From CAVVVS01 sp963751355 (GTDB lineage: Bacteria; Bacteroidota; Ignavibacteria; Ignavibacteriales; Ignavibacteriaceae), in the NCBI GenBank assembly GCA_963751355.1, contig CAVVVS010000105.1, forward strand, positions 62,001 to 126,000: a stretch of DNA of 64,000 bases, read 5' to 3'. The position numbers were made by a program, and so were the translations under genes. Shown here in pieces: positions 38,371 through 47,638 of the stretch. Below the pieces are notes generated by a model. That model had not been told where the DNA came from, made no database searches, and was given only the letters and a program-made list of their open reading frames with translations. Position 1 is the stretch's first letter. Every line of letters begins with the position of its first letter.

Positions 38371-39618
38371 ATGAGCCTTAAAAAAACATTTGCAGTTGCC
38401 AAGTGGGAATACCTCGAAAAAGTTAAAACAAAAACTTTCCTAATTTCATTGATTCTAACCCCGGCAATAATAATCGGGCTTACGGTAGCACCGACAATGA
38501 TTACTAATGAAGCTCAAACCACAACCAATGCAATAGGTATTTTAGATACTTCCGGTATTTTCACTCACCTCCTTAGTAATGAGCTTGAAAAGTTAAAGCT
38601 AGACAACGGGCAGCCGCAATTCATCGCAGTTAATCTTTTTAAGAAAAGTGAAGGGCTAGATTATATTAGACAGTCGGCTGATGAAATGGTTATTGATAAC
38701 CGGATAAAAGGCTATTTACTGTTTTTGAACAACGGTACCGATTCCTTAAATGTTGAATACCGGAGTTTAAATACAGGTAATATTAAAGAAATCAGCCTTC
38801 TCCAAGAGACTGTAAACAGGGTTAGAATAATTCACAGACTTAAGAAGGCAGGTGTTGATCCAAATATAGTAAAACTTACATTAAGCAATATAAATATTGA
38901 ACCAATTAAAATAGAAGAGAACGGAAAAGAATCTAAGGCAGATTTTCTCATAATATTTTTCACATCGTTTGTTTTTATTATGCTGCTGATGTTTATGATT
39001 TTGTCTTCCGGTGGAATGCTGATTAGGAGTTTAGTCGAAGAAAAATCAAACAGGCTAATTGAAATTCTGGTTTCCAGTTGTACGCCCGACGAACTTTTAA
39101 CCGGTAAAATATTTGGATTAAGTTCATTGGGTTTTACTCAAATATTGATTTGGCTGTTGATTGGAATTTCAATTGCCGGCAGTACCGATATTATTCCACC
39201 ACATGCATTTTCCAATCTCATACCTATCCTGGTTTATTTTACTTTAGGTTTTATATTTTATACTGCGATTTTTGTGGGTGTAGGTTCAATAGTGAATACA
39301 GAGCAGGAAGCACAGCAGATAACAAGCTATTTAAGCATAATTCTAGTTGTTCCCATAGCCTTGCTTGTTCCGGTTGTAGAAAATCCAAATTCTTTATTTG
39401 TACACATATTATCTTATATCCCATTCACTCTCCCTTCAATCATGCTCTTGAGATTAAATATTGCACCGGTATCACAAACCGATATTGTAATTACTTTAGT
39501 CATAATGTTCGTTTCCATATTTATTACAATAAAGGCTGCGGCAAAAGTTTTTAGAATAGGCATTCTGTCATACGGAAAGAGACCCTCATTAAAAGAAATA
39601 ATAGAGTGGCTTAAATGA
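38371..39618 (+). CDS. ABC exporter permease (NatB/ABC-2 type)
   Basis: The 415-residue protein has an N-terminal membrane helix, a large extracytoplasmic domain (about 45-185), then five to six membrane segments (for example FVFIMLLMFMILSSGGMLI). It contains the EEKSNRLIEILVSSCTPDELLTGKI motif of the NatB/ABC-2 family. It forms the channel for the ATPase encoded just upstream. The pair is followed after 42 bases by a PrsW-like gene. Confidence 0.92.
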   Translation: MSLKKTFAVAKWEYLEKVKTKTFLISLILTPAIIIGLTVAPTMITNEAQTTTNAIGILDTSGIFTHLLSNELEKLKLDNGQPQFIAVNLFKKSEGLDYIRQSADEMVIDNRIKGYLLFLNNGTDSLNVEYRSLNTGNIKEISLLQETVNRVRIIHRLKKAGVDPNIVKLTLSNINIEPIKIEENGKESKADFLIIFFTSFVFIMLLMFMILSSGGMLIRSLVEEKSNRLIEILVSSCTPDELLTGKIFGLSSLGFTQILIWLLIGISIAGSTDIIPPHAFSNLIPILVYFTLGFIFYTAIFVGVGSIVNTEQEAQQITSYLSIILVVPIALLVPVVENPNSLFVHILSYIPFTLPSIMLLRLNIAPVSQTDIVITLVIMFVSIFITIKAAAKVFRIGILSYGKRPSLKEIIEWLK

Positions 39619-39660
39619 CTAATAAATAAAACAAATTGGAATTAAAATTTTAGTTTATAT

Positions 39661-40617
39661 ATGCCGATAATAGCTTCTGCATTAGCAGCTATCGTCCCGA
39701 TGTTTATATACTTAATAATCATCTGGAGATTTGACCGATATGACAGAGAACCTTTCAAACTGGTTTTAACAAATTATTTTTGGGGAGCAATCGGCGCAAT
39801 AATTTTTGCTATAATCGGAAGTTGGTTAATTTCATCGGAAGTTGCATTTTTCATTCCGAATAAATCCGAACTGGGGCATATAGATACAATACTCGTAGCC
39901 CCGTTTGTCGAGGAAATAACCAAAGGTATTTTCTTATTTATCATTGTAACCAATAAAAGATTTGACAATTTAACAGATGGCATAGTTTACGGCGGAGCTA
40001 TTGGTTTAGGTTTTGGCATGACCGAAAATTTTCTTTACTTTTTGGCATACGGTTCAACGTTATCGCAATGGATTTCTATTGTAATAATAAGAACTTTATT
40101 TTCTGCAGTAATGCATTGTGTTGCAACTGCAACTTTTGGAGCATTTTTGGGTTTAGCAAAATTTAAGAGCCTCTCTTATAAAATTGTTTTACCGGTAATA
40201 GGATTAGCAATTGCAATATTTATACATTCAGCGTGGAATTTCAGCGTTAGTTTCAAATCCACGACAGTATTTGGTTTTATATTCATGTTCTTTACTATCA
40301 CAGTATTTTTTATTGTTTTTTCGTTGGCTGTAAAAAACGAGAAAAAAATAATTTACAGGGAATTGTTCGAAGAAGCACAAAATGGACTAATTCCGCAAAC
40401 ACATCCTGCAATATTGAAATCTGCCAAACGAAATAAATCCGGTTGGGTTGATGAAAGCATCAGGAAATCATATATTAAGAATGCAACAACTTTAGCTTTT
40501 CGAAAAATGGAGCTAAAAAATTCGAAAGGATTAAAAAGAGAATATTACCGGAATGATGTTGAAAATTATAGAAATATCATTCATAAATTATTAACAGAAT
40601 CCCAGCTTAATCAATAA
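39661..40617 (+). CDS. PrsW-family intramembrane protease
   Basis: The 318-residue membrane protein has about eight hydrophobic segments and the family motifs APFVEEITKGIF (about 80-92), GLGFGMTENFLYF and a conserved His in AVMHCVATATFGAFLGLAK plus FIHSAWNF. PrsW of Bacillus cuts an anti-sigma factor. A target here is unknown, though an ECF anti-sigma factor lies 13 kb away. A hydrophilic C-terminal tail of about 90 residues follows the last membrane segment. Confidence 0.9.
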   Translation: MPIIASALAAIVPMFIYLIIIWRFDRYDREPFKLVLTNYFWGAIGAIIFAIIGSWLISSEVAFFIPNKSELGHIDTILVAPFVEEITKGIFLFIIVTNKRFDNLTDGIVYGGAIGLGFGMTENFLYFLAYGSTLSQWISIVIIRTLFSAVMHCVATATFGAFLGLAKFKSLSYKIVLPVIGLAIAIFIHSAWNFSVSFKSTTVFGFIFMFFTITVFFIVFSLAVKNEKKIIYRELFEEAQNGLIPQTHPAILKSAKRNKSGWVDESIRKSYIKNATTLAFRKMELKNSKGLKREYYRNDVENYRNIIHKLLTESQLNQ

Positions 40618-41316
40618 ATGAGATCTAATTCGTCAATATACGTATTCCCGTTTCACTCAATGTTCAATATTGATGAAATACCGTTATTTGAAAATTTTGA
40701 CAAAAACAGTTCACGTGATTTATACTCCGCACTAGTTTCAAATCATGAGGAGGTATTGAGGGACTTACAACCGGGGAAGAATATTTTTTACTGTTTTGAC
40801 AAAAAAGATAAAGGATATTTGCCCGAAAAATTCGCTGAGTACGAGAATTCAATCATTTGGAACGAGTCATCAACAATACAATCATTTTTAATTTTCTTAT
40901 CCGAAAAATATTTCAATTCCTTTTCCAACAACCTGTTAATTTTTAATAATTCGATAGGATATACATCTAAAGATATTGCAAAAGCTTTTGATTTACTCGC
41001 AATGGAGGATGAGGCTTTGGTAGCCGGAAAATCAGGTAACGGTAACCTGGCATTTTTAGGCTTCAACTCCTGGACCCGTGAACTACTAAAAGCAATTGAA
41101 CTTCAGGAGAGAGATTTTGATAAATTATTATCAATTTTCGGAAAACATGATTATTTTTTGCATGTTCTTGGAAATTATTTAACAATTCAATCACTGGATG
41201 ATTTTAAACAATTATATCATGAACTTTCAAAAAAAGAAAGCCTGGCATATTGCAGTCATCAAATACATGAATTGTTTACAAATCTCTTTATAGAGTATAA
41301 GGGACTAATTAAATGA
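40618..41316 (+). CDS. Hypothetical protein, possible DUF2064-like transferase fold
   Basis: The 232-residue soluble protein starts directly after the prsW stop (TAAATG) and overlaps nadD by four bases, so it belongs to this operon. I recognise no clear motif. The segment YTSKDIAKAFDLLAMEDEAL, then GNGNLAFLGFN, recalls the nucleotide-sugar-transferase-like DUF2064 family, but the usual acidic metal motif is not evident. Treat the function as unknown. Confidence 0.6.
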   Translation: MRSNSSIYVFPFHSMFNIDEIPLFENFDKNSSRDLYSALVSNHEEVLRDLQPGKNIFYCFDKKDKGYLPEKFAEYENSIIWNESSTIQSFLIFLSEKYFNSFSNNLLIFNNSIGYTSKDIAKAFDLLAMEDEALVAGKSGNGNLAFLGFNSWTRELLKAIELQERDFDKLLSIFGKHDYFLHVLGNYLTIQSLDDFKQLYHELSKKESLAYCSHQIHELFTNLFIEYKGLIK

Positions 41317-41900
41317 GCAAAATAGGTATTCTGGGGGGAACGTTTGATCCTATTCATATCGGTCATTTAATTACGGCACTTTCAGTAAAAGAAATTAGAA
41401 ATCTTGATAAGATATTGTTTATCCCTGCATATATTTCGCCCCATAAATTGAATGTGAAATCTGTATCTCCCGAGCATAGGCTTAAAATGGTTCAACTAGC
41501 AATTGAAGATGTTCCATATTTTGAATGTTCAACGATAGAAATAGAAAGCTCATCCGTTTCTTATACCGTCGATACAATAAAAAGACTAAAACAACAGTAT
41601 GAAAATCTTGAATTAGTAATTGGATACGATAATATTGTTGATTTTAATACTTGGAAAGATCCCGATGAAATTTTAGATTTAGTTAAATTAGTGGTGATGA
41701 AAAGAGAACTTTCAAAAGAACCCGAGATAATGGATAAGTATTATAATTCTGCAATCTTTGTTCAAACACCAACAATAGAAATTAGTTCGAGTGAAATAAG
41801 GGAAAGAATTCTGAAGGGACTCACTATCGATTTTCTTGTTCCTCTAAAAGTTAAAAACTATATTTATAAACATAAATTATATAAGGAAGACAAAATTTGA
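41313..41900 (+). CDS. nadD: Nicotinate-nucleotide adenylyltransferase
   Basis: The 195-residue NadD joins ATP to nicotinate mononucleotide in NAD synthesis. It has the nucleotidyltransferase motif GILGGTFDPIHIGHL (residues 4-18) and the ISSSEIRERI motif near the C-terminus. It overlaps the genes on both sides by four bases. Confidence 0.95.
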   Translation: MSKIGILGGTFDPIHIGHLITALSVKEIRNLDKILFIPAYISPHKLNVKSVSPEHRLKMVQLAIEDVPYFECSTIEIESSSVSYTVDTIKRLKQQYENLELVIGYDNIVDFNTWKDPDEILDLVKLVVMKRELSKEPEIMDKYYNSAIFVQTPTIEISSSEIRERILKGLTIDFLVPLKVKNYIYKHKLYKEDKI

Positions 41901-42817
41901 AAATATTAGTTACAGGAGGAGCCGGATTTATCGCTTCTCAAATAGCGGATGCATTTATCGACATAGGTCACGAAGTTACAATTCTTGATAATCTTTCAAC
42001 AGGCTTTGAAAAAAACGTAAATCCCAAAGCAAACTTCATAAAAGCTGACATAGGCGATAAAGAACTATCAGAATTATTCGAGAAAGAGAAATTTGATGTT
42101 GTAAATCATCATGCCGCACAAATGGATGTACGGCGTTCTGTTGCAGATCCGGCATTCGATGCAACAACGAATATATTAGGAACAATTAACTTGCTTCAAA
42201 ATTGTGTGAAAACGGGCGTTAAAAAATTTATGTTTGCTTCAACAGGCGGTGCTGTTTACGGCGAGCAAGATTATTTTCCTGCGGACGAAAAACATCCTAC
42301 CCGTCCCCTTTCGCCTTACGGCATCTCAAAACTTTCGGTTGAAAAATATTTATACTTCTACAAAGCTCAATATGATTTGAACTACACTATTTTAAGATAC
42401 GCCAACATATACGGTCCGCGTCAAAATCCGTTCGGTGAAGCCGGCGTCATTGCTATCTTTACTACAAGATTATTAAAAGGTGAACAGCCTATCATTAACG
42501 GCACGGGCGAGCAAACACGGGATTATGTTTTTGTCGGTGATGTAGTAAAAGCAAACGTTACTGTCTTGAATGATTCCGACACTGATATTTTTAATATCGG
42601 AACCGGAAAGGAAACAAATGTGAATGATCTTTTTAAAAGTTTAAATGGAATAATTAATAAGGGCCAAGAAGAAAAACACGGACCGGCAGCCCCGGGCGAA
42701 CAAATGAGAAGCGTTATAACCTCGGATAAATTATTTAATAAATTCAACTGGCGACCTTCTACCACTTTAGATGAAGGATTAAATAAAACGGTTGAATTCT
42801 TCAGGGATCAAATTTAA
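41897..42817 (+). CDS. NAD-dependent sugar-nucleotide epimerase/dehydratase (GalE-like)
   Basis: The 306-residue extended short-chain dehydrogenase has Rossmann motif GGAGFIASQIAD at its N-terminus, catalytic STGGAVYG and YGISK (Tyr and Lys), and YANIYGPRQNPFGEAGVIAIF as in UDP-glucose 4-epimerases. It acts on a UDP-sugar; the exact substrate is not certain. The start is a TTG overlapping the nadD stop by four bases, so it is translationally coupled. Confidence 0.92.
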   Translation: MKILVTGGAGFIASQIADAFIDIGHEVTILDNLSTGFEKNVNPKANFIKADIGDKELSELFEKEKFDVVNHHAAQMDVRRSVADPAFDATTNILGTINLLQNCVKTGVKKFMFASTGGAVYGEQDYFPADEKHPTRPLSPYGISKLSVEKYLYFYKAQYDLNYTILRYANIYGPRQNPFGEAGVIAIFTTRLLKGEQPIINGTGEQTRDYVFVGDVVKANVTVLNDSDTDIFNIGTGKETNVNDLFKSLNGIINKGQEEKHGPAAPGEQMRSVITSDKLFNKFNWRPSTTLDEGLNKTVEFFRDQI

Positions 42818-42867
42818 TATCTAATAGTAGAACAATTTTTTTTAATAAATTTTAATGTTAAAACAAT

Positions 42868-43827
42868 TTGACGGTGATAGATAATTCATTAATTGAAAAG
42901 TTAATTAGCAATGACCGCAGATCAGTTGCCCGTTCAATATCAATTGTTGAATCAAACAATATGACCTCTGCGGAATTATTGAAAAAAATATACCCTGAAG
43001 TTGGGAAAGCATATCGGATAGGAATAACCGGACCTCCCGGTGCGGGGAAAAGTACAATAACAAATCAGTTGACAAAATATTATTTAAATCAAAATAAAAA
43101 GATAGGGATTATCGCTGTCGATCCAACGAGTCCTTTTACCGGCGGAGCTTTATTAGGCGATAGAGTTAGAATGACAGACATCGGACAAAATCCGAATGTC
43201 TTTATTCGCAGTATGGCGACGCGGGGAAGTTTGGGCGGTTTGAGCAAAAAAGCTATCGATGCAGCGGACGTTATGGATGCTGCCGGGTTTGATTATGTTT
43301 TATTCGAAACCGTCGGAGTGGGACAGTCCGAATTAGACATTGCAAATGCTGCAGATACTACCATGGTGGTTCTAGTTCCGGAATCGGGAGATTCTGTGCA
43401 GGCAATGAAAGCAGGTTTAATGGAAATCGCTGATTTTTTTGTGCTGAATAAAAGTGATCGTCCCGGTGCTCAGCAGGCAATCACAGCTTTAACAACAATA
43501 TTAATGTTAAAGGATCATGATGAACATACATGGATGCCTAACATCATTAAATCGATTGCGGTGGATAATAAAGGAATTAATGATATTGCAAACGAGATAG
43601 AACGACACCATAATTATCTTGATAAATCCGGAAATTTCTTAAGGCACAGAGAACTACGAATAAAACATCGTATTAAAAACATTGTTGAAGATAAAATTAG
43701 AAAAAAATTATGGAGCGGTGAAGGAGAAAATTCATTAAATTCAATTATGGAAAAAGTAGTGCTCGGTGATTTGTCTCCTTATCACCTTGCTGATGAAATT
43801 ATAGAAAATTTCAAAAATAAATTGTAA
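42868..43827 (+). CDS. meaB: MeaB/ArgK-type G-protein chaperone
   Basis: The 319-residue P-loop GTPase has Walker A GPPGAGKST (about residue 52), IAVDPTSPFTGGALLGDRVRM, and FETVGVGQSE, all characteristic of MeaB. This protein protects and loads adenosylcobalamin into methylmalonyl-CoA mutase. The mutase genes are not in the window. The start is a TTG at 42868 or a GTG two codons later; no in-frame ATG exists there. It is followed by acyl-CoA catabolism genes. Confidence 0.93.
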   Translation: MTVIDNSLIEKLISNDRRSVARSISIVESNNMTSAELLKKIYPEVGKAYRIGITGPPGAGKSTITNQLTKYYLNQNKKIGIIAVDPTSPFTGGALLGDRVRMTDIGQNPNVFIRSMATRGSLGGLSKKAIDAADVMDAAGFDYVLFETVGVGQSELDIANAADTTMVVLVPESGDSVQAMKAGLMEIADFFVLNKSDRPGAQQAITALTTILMLKDHDEHTWMPNIIKSIAVDNKGINDIANEIERHHNYLDKSGNFLRHRELRIKHRIKNIVEDKIRKKLWSGEGENSLNSIMEKVVLGDLSPYHLADEIIENFKNKL

Positions 43828-43931
43828 CTTCTTAATATATTCAGCAGATAAAGTTCAAAAGACTTTTTATTTGCCGCTTTCAAATTTCAACTAATAGTTG
43901 GAATAAACATAAACTTTTGAAAGGGAACCGT

Positions 43932-45095
43932 ATGGAAGTGCTGCAAAGTCCATTTGTTACCGACCTTAATGAGAACCAAATTATCATCCGTGATACTATC
44001 CGTGATTTCGCAGAAAAGAGAATTCGTCCGAACATCATGAAATATGATGAAGCGCAGGAATTTCCGATTGAAATTTTTAAAGAGCTTGGCGAATTAGGCT
44101 TTTTAGGAATAATAATTCCTGAAAAATACGGGGGAGCCGGTTTAGGCTATATTGAATTTGAATTAATAGTGGAAGAATTAGCCAGGGTCGATCCGTCAAT
44201 TTCGCTCTCCTTAGCCGCTCATAACGGATTATGTACAAACCATATTTACAAATTTGGTAATGAAGAACAAAGGAACAAGTATCTTCCGGATCTTACCTCG
44301 GGAAGGAAAATGGGTGCATGGGGTTTGACCGAATCTTTTTCAGGTAGTGATGCGGCAGGATTAAAATCTTTTGCGGAAAAGAAGGACGGATATTATCTGC
44401 TTAACGGCAGTAAAACTTTTACTACCCACGGAACCGTGGGCGGTACTGCAGTTGTTATGGCTATTACAGATAAGGGAAAAGGTAAAAAAGGAATTTCGGC
44501 ATTCATTCTTGAAAAAGGAATGGAAGGATTTATTGTAGGTAAAAAAGAGAACAAACTTGGGATGAGAGCCAGCGATACAACGCAGCTGACCTTTGAAAAT
44601 TGTAAAGTACCGGAAGAAAATTTGCTTGGAAATGAAGGCGAAGGTTTCATCCAAGCAATGAAAATACTCGAAGGCGGAAGAATTTCAATTGCATCATTGA
44701 GTGTGGGATTAGCTCAAGGATGCCTAGACGCAACATTAAAATATTCAAAAGAAAGAAAACAATTTAATAAAGCTTTAAGCGAGTTCCAGGCTACCCAATT
44801 CAAACTTGCCGACATGGAAACAAATATAAATGCCGCAAGGTTGCTGACTTTAAGGGCTGCTTACATGAAGGATAATGATATTCCCAACACAAAAGAAGCA
44901 GCTATGGCTAAACTTTTTGCCAGCGAAGTGGCCGAAAAAGCTTCAAGCGAAGCTGTACAAATTTTTGGAGGATATGGATTTATAAAAGATTATCCTGTGG
45001 AAAAGTTTTACCGCGATGTAAAATTATGTACAATCGGTGAAGGAACTTCGGAAATTCAAAGGATTGTTATTGGCAGAGATTTGTTGAAAGATTAA
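43932..45095 (+). CDS. Acyl-CoA dehydrogenase
   Basis: The 387-residue flavoenzyme has the family motifs GAWGLTESFSGSDAAG (about 120-135) and GEGTSEIQRIVIGRDLL at the C-terminus, with the catalytic Glu in IGEGTSEIQ. It makes the 2,3-double bond in an acyl-CoA. I chose the ATG at 43932 because an AAGGG precedes it; a TTG five codons upstream is possible. The adjacent carboxyltransferase points to short or branched acyl-CoA such as isovaleryl-CoA, but that is inference. Confidence 0.93.
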   Translation: MEVLQSPFVTDLNENQIIIRDTIRDFAEKRIRPNIMKYDEAQEFPIEIFKELGELGFLGIIIPEKYGGAGLGYIEFELIVEELARVDPSISLSLAAHNGLCTNHIYKFGNEEQRNKYLPDLTSGRKMGAWGLTESFSGSDAAGLKSFAEKKDGYYLLNGSKTFTTHGTVGGTAVVMAITDKGKGKKGISAFILEKGMEGFIVGKKENKLGMRASDTTQLTFENCKVPEENLLGNEGEGFIQAMKILEGGRISIASLSVGLAQGCLDATLKYSKERKQFNKALSEFQATQFKLADMETNINAARLLTLRAAYMKDNDIPNTKEAAMAKLFASEVAEKASSEAVQIFGGYGFIKDYPVEKFYRDVKLCTIGEGTSEIQRIVIGRDLLKD

Positions 45096-45304
45096 TGTTA
45101 TGCTGAAATTCTATAAGTTATTGGATTAACATTCTATATATTCAAATAAATAACTGGCAATTACAACATGGAAGTTTAACACTTTTTAAAGAAGAGTAAT
45201 TCCTTATATTATTTTTTTGACGAATAATGTTTGAAAGATTTAATTGACTAAAGATTTATTTTAACTCATATTATTTTGATCTATTCCAGGGAGTTTAACT
45301 TGTC

Positions 45305-46960
45305 ATGGTGAAAATCGGTAAACCCATAAACGAACACGAATCCTATCTTAAAAGAGAAGATTACTACAAAAATCTTATCAGAAAATTAAATGCGGAAAAA
45401 GACATCGTCAAATTAGGCGGAGGAGAAAAAGCGATTGCCAAACACAAATCAAAAGGAAAACTGACCGCAAGAGAAAGAATCGCAAAACTGGTTGATTCAA
45501 AAAATGATTTTTATGAGTTAAGTACTTTTGCGGCTTATGGAATGTATAATGAATCCGGCGGAGCACCATCTTCGGGTACGGTTTATGGGATAGGGAAAAT
45601 ACACGGTAAGTATCATGTTGTTGTAGCTAATGATGCAACTGTAAAAGCAGGGGCATGGTTCCCTATTACCGCTAAGAAAAATCTGCGTGCACAGGAAATA
45701 GCCATGGAGAACCGACTTCCGATAATTTATCTTGTTGATAGTGCAGGAGTATTTCTTCCACTGCAGGATGAAATATTTCCAGACAAAGAACATTTTGGTC
45801 GAATATTTAGAAATAATGCGATTATGTCCTCGATGGGAATTCCTCAAATATCAGCTATCATGGGTCCGTGTGTTGCCGGCGGCGCCTACCTGCCTATCAT
45901 GAGTGATGAAGCATTAATTGTTGAAGGAGAAGGTTCGGTGTTTTTAGCCGGTTCACATCTGGTTCGAGCAGCAATAGGTGAAGTAATCGATAATGAAAAA
46001 CTCGGCGGTGCAAAAGTACAATCAAATATTTCCGGTGTTACGGATTATATAATGAAAGACGATTATGAATGCCTGGAAACTATAAGAAACATCGTCTACA
46101 ATACTGCTGAAACTGCAAAAGCAAATTTTAACAGAACGTTGAGTAAACCGCCATCTTATTCTCCGAAAGAAATCTACGGTTTGTTACCGGAAGATCCAAT
46201 TAAGCCGTACGATATGTATGAGATCATTGCACGAATTGTAGACGATTCCGAAATTGTAGAATATAAAGCGGGATTCGGGAAAACCATAATAACGGCTTAT
46301 GCGAGAATTGATGGGTGGTCTGTAGGAATTGTTGCTAATCAACGAAGTGTAATAAAAACGGAAACAGGTGAGATGCAGGTTGGAGGAGTAATTTATTCCG
46401 ATAGCGCCGACAAAGCTACGCGGTTCATTATGAATTGTAATCAGAAAAAAATTCCGTTAATCTTTTTACAGGATGTAACCGGGTTTATGGTCGGCAGCCG
46501 TGCTGAGCATGGAGGCATTATAAAAGATGGTGCAAAAATGGTTAATGCAGTTGCAAATTCTACTGTTCCTAAAATCACAATAATTACTGGTAACAGCTTC
46601 GGTGCCGGCAATTACGCAATGTGCGGCAAGGCTTACGATCCGCGATTTATTTTTGCCTATCCAAATGCAAAAATTGCTGTGATGGGCGGTGCTCAGGCGA
46701 GCAGTGTTTTACTCGATATAAAGCTGAAGCAATCCGCAAAAAGCGGTAAAGAATTGAGCGAAGCCGATAAGAAAAAATTGCTGGATGAAATACAGAATTC
46801 TTATGAGGAAAAAAGTAATCCCTTATATGCCGCAGCAAGGTTATGGATTGATGAAATCATTGATCCGGCTTTAACAAGAGAGTATATTTCGATGGCTTTA
46901 AGTGTGGCTAATAATAATCCGGAAATACCTAAGTTTAACGTTGGAGTGATACAGACATAG
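45305..46960 (+). CDS. Acyl-CoA carboxylase carboxyltransferase (beta) subunit
   Basis: The 551-residue biotin-dependent carboxyltransferase has the paired crotonase-like domains. Motifs are KLTARERIAKLVD, DSAGVFLPLQDEIFPD, IMGPCVAGGAYLP and GAGNYAMCGKAYDPRF. The DSAGVFLPLQ form is closest to methylcrotonyl-CoA or geranyl-CoA carboxylases rather than propionyl-CoA ones. A biotin carboxylase/carrier subunit is needed but is not encoded nearby. The gene ends directly at the next start codon. Confidence 0.92.
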   Translation: MVKIGKPINEHESYLKREDYYKNLIRKLNAEKDIVKLGGGEKAIAKHKSKGKLTARERIAKLVDSKNDFYELSTFAAYGMYNESGGAPSSGTVYGIGKIHGKYHVVVANDATVKAGAWFPITAKKNLRAQEIAMENRLPIIYLVDSAGVFLPLQDEIFPDKEHFGRIFRNNAIMSSMGIPQISAIMGPCVAGGAYLPIMSDEALIVEGEGSVFLAGSHLVRAAIGEVIDNEKLGGAKVQSNISGVTDYIMKDDYECLETIRNIVYNTAETAKANFNRTLSKPPSYSPKEIYGLLPEDPIKPYDMYEIIARIVDDSEIVEYKAGFGKTIITAYARIDGWSVGIVANQRSVIKTETGEMQVGGVIYSDSADKATRFIMNCNQKKIPLIFLQDVTGFMVGSRAEHGGIIKDGAKMVNAVANSTVPKITIITGNSFGAGNYAMCGKAYDPRFIFAYPNAKIAVMGGAQASSVLLDIKLKQSAKSGKELSEADKKKLLDEIQNSYEEKSNPLYAAARLWIDEIIDPALTREYISMALSVANNNPEIPKFNVGVIQT

Positions 46961-47638
46961 ATGGAATTAGATCCTCATCGATTTTTTATTAGAGCTTATT
47001 CATTCATACTACTCTTCAGCATTTTTGTACCTGGTAAGGAAATTATCGCTCAACAGAGTAACTTATCCAAAGCCGTAAACTATCTTTCAAGTTTTATTGC
47101 ATCCGACTATTTTCAGAAATTAAGTACTACAAATGATGATCTTGCTCTCGTGGATACCTTATATTTGCGAGCAGTTAAATTTGAAGATTATGATTATTCG
47201 GATGCACTGTTTGTGCTTACATTCACGACAATACCTTATCGGGTTGTACCTATAAAATTTCCTCTGCTTCCCCTTTTACATTTTCCGCTCACATCGGCAT
47301 CGGATTCAATATATAAACTGAAAAATAAAAATTTACCCAAACTTATTTATTTTGATTCTCCTGAAAATAATTTCGGCGACAAGGATAAACTAGCTCATTT
47401 TTTCGGCAGTGCTTTCCTTTCATATACTTCTAACATTTTTGATTTGGGTGATTTAATTGGTTATTTTGTTGAGGCTTTTGAGCAGAACTTTAAAGTTCAG
47501 TCATTGATTGATCCGAGAGATTTACAGACGGATACAATCGGAAATATATTTGGAGAGTTTTTAAAAAAAGATAAAAATATATTACCTTCTCAAATATTAA
47601 TTATTCGTTCACTATTATTTTTTAGATATCATTTATGA
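46961..47638 (+). CDS. Hypothetical exported protein
   Basis: The 225-residue protein starts immediately after the carboxyltransferase stop and overlaps the response-regulator gene by four bases. It has an N-terminal hydrophobic signal (about 12-32). A C-terminal segment DKDKLAHFFGSAFLSY, then DPRDLQTDTIGNIFGEFL, recalls DUF2279/VanZ-like 'HF-GSA' proteins associated with the membrane. Function is unknown; the overlap suggests a link to the regulator. Confidence 0.65.
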   Translation: MELDPHRFFIRAYSFILLFSIFVPGKEIIAQQSNLSKAVNYLSSFIASDYFQKLSTTNDDLALVDTLYLRAVKFEDYDYSDALFVLTFTTIPYRVVPIKFPLLPLLHFPLTSASDSIYKLKNKNLPKLIYFDSPENNFGDKDKLAHFFGSAFLSYTSNIFDLGDLIGYFVEAFEQNFKVQSLIDPRDLQTDTIGNIFGEFLKKDKNILPSQILIIRSLLFFRYHL

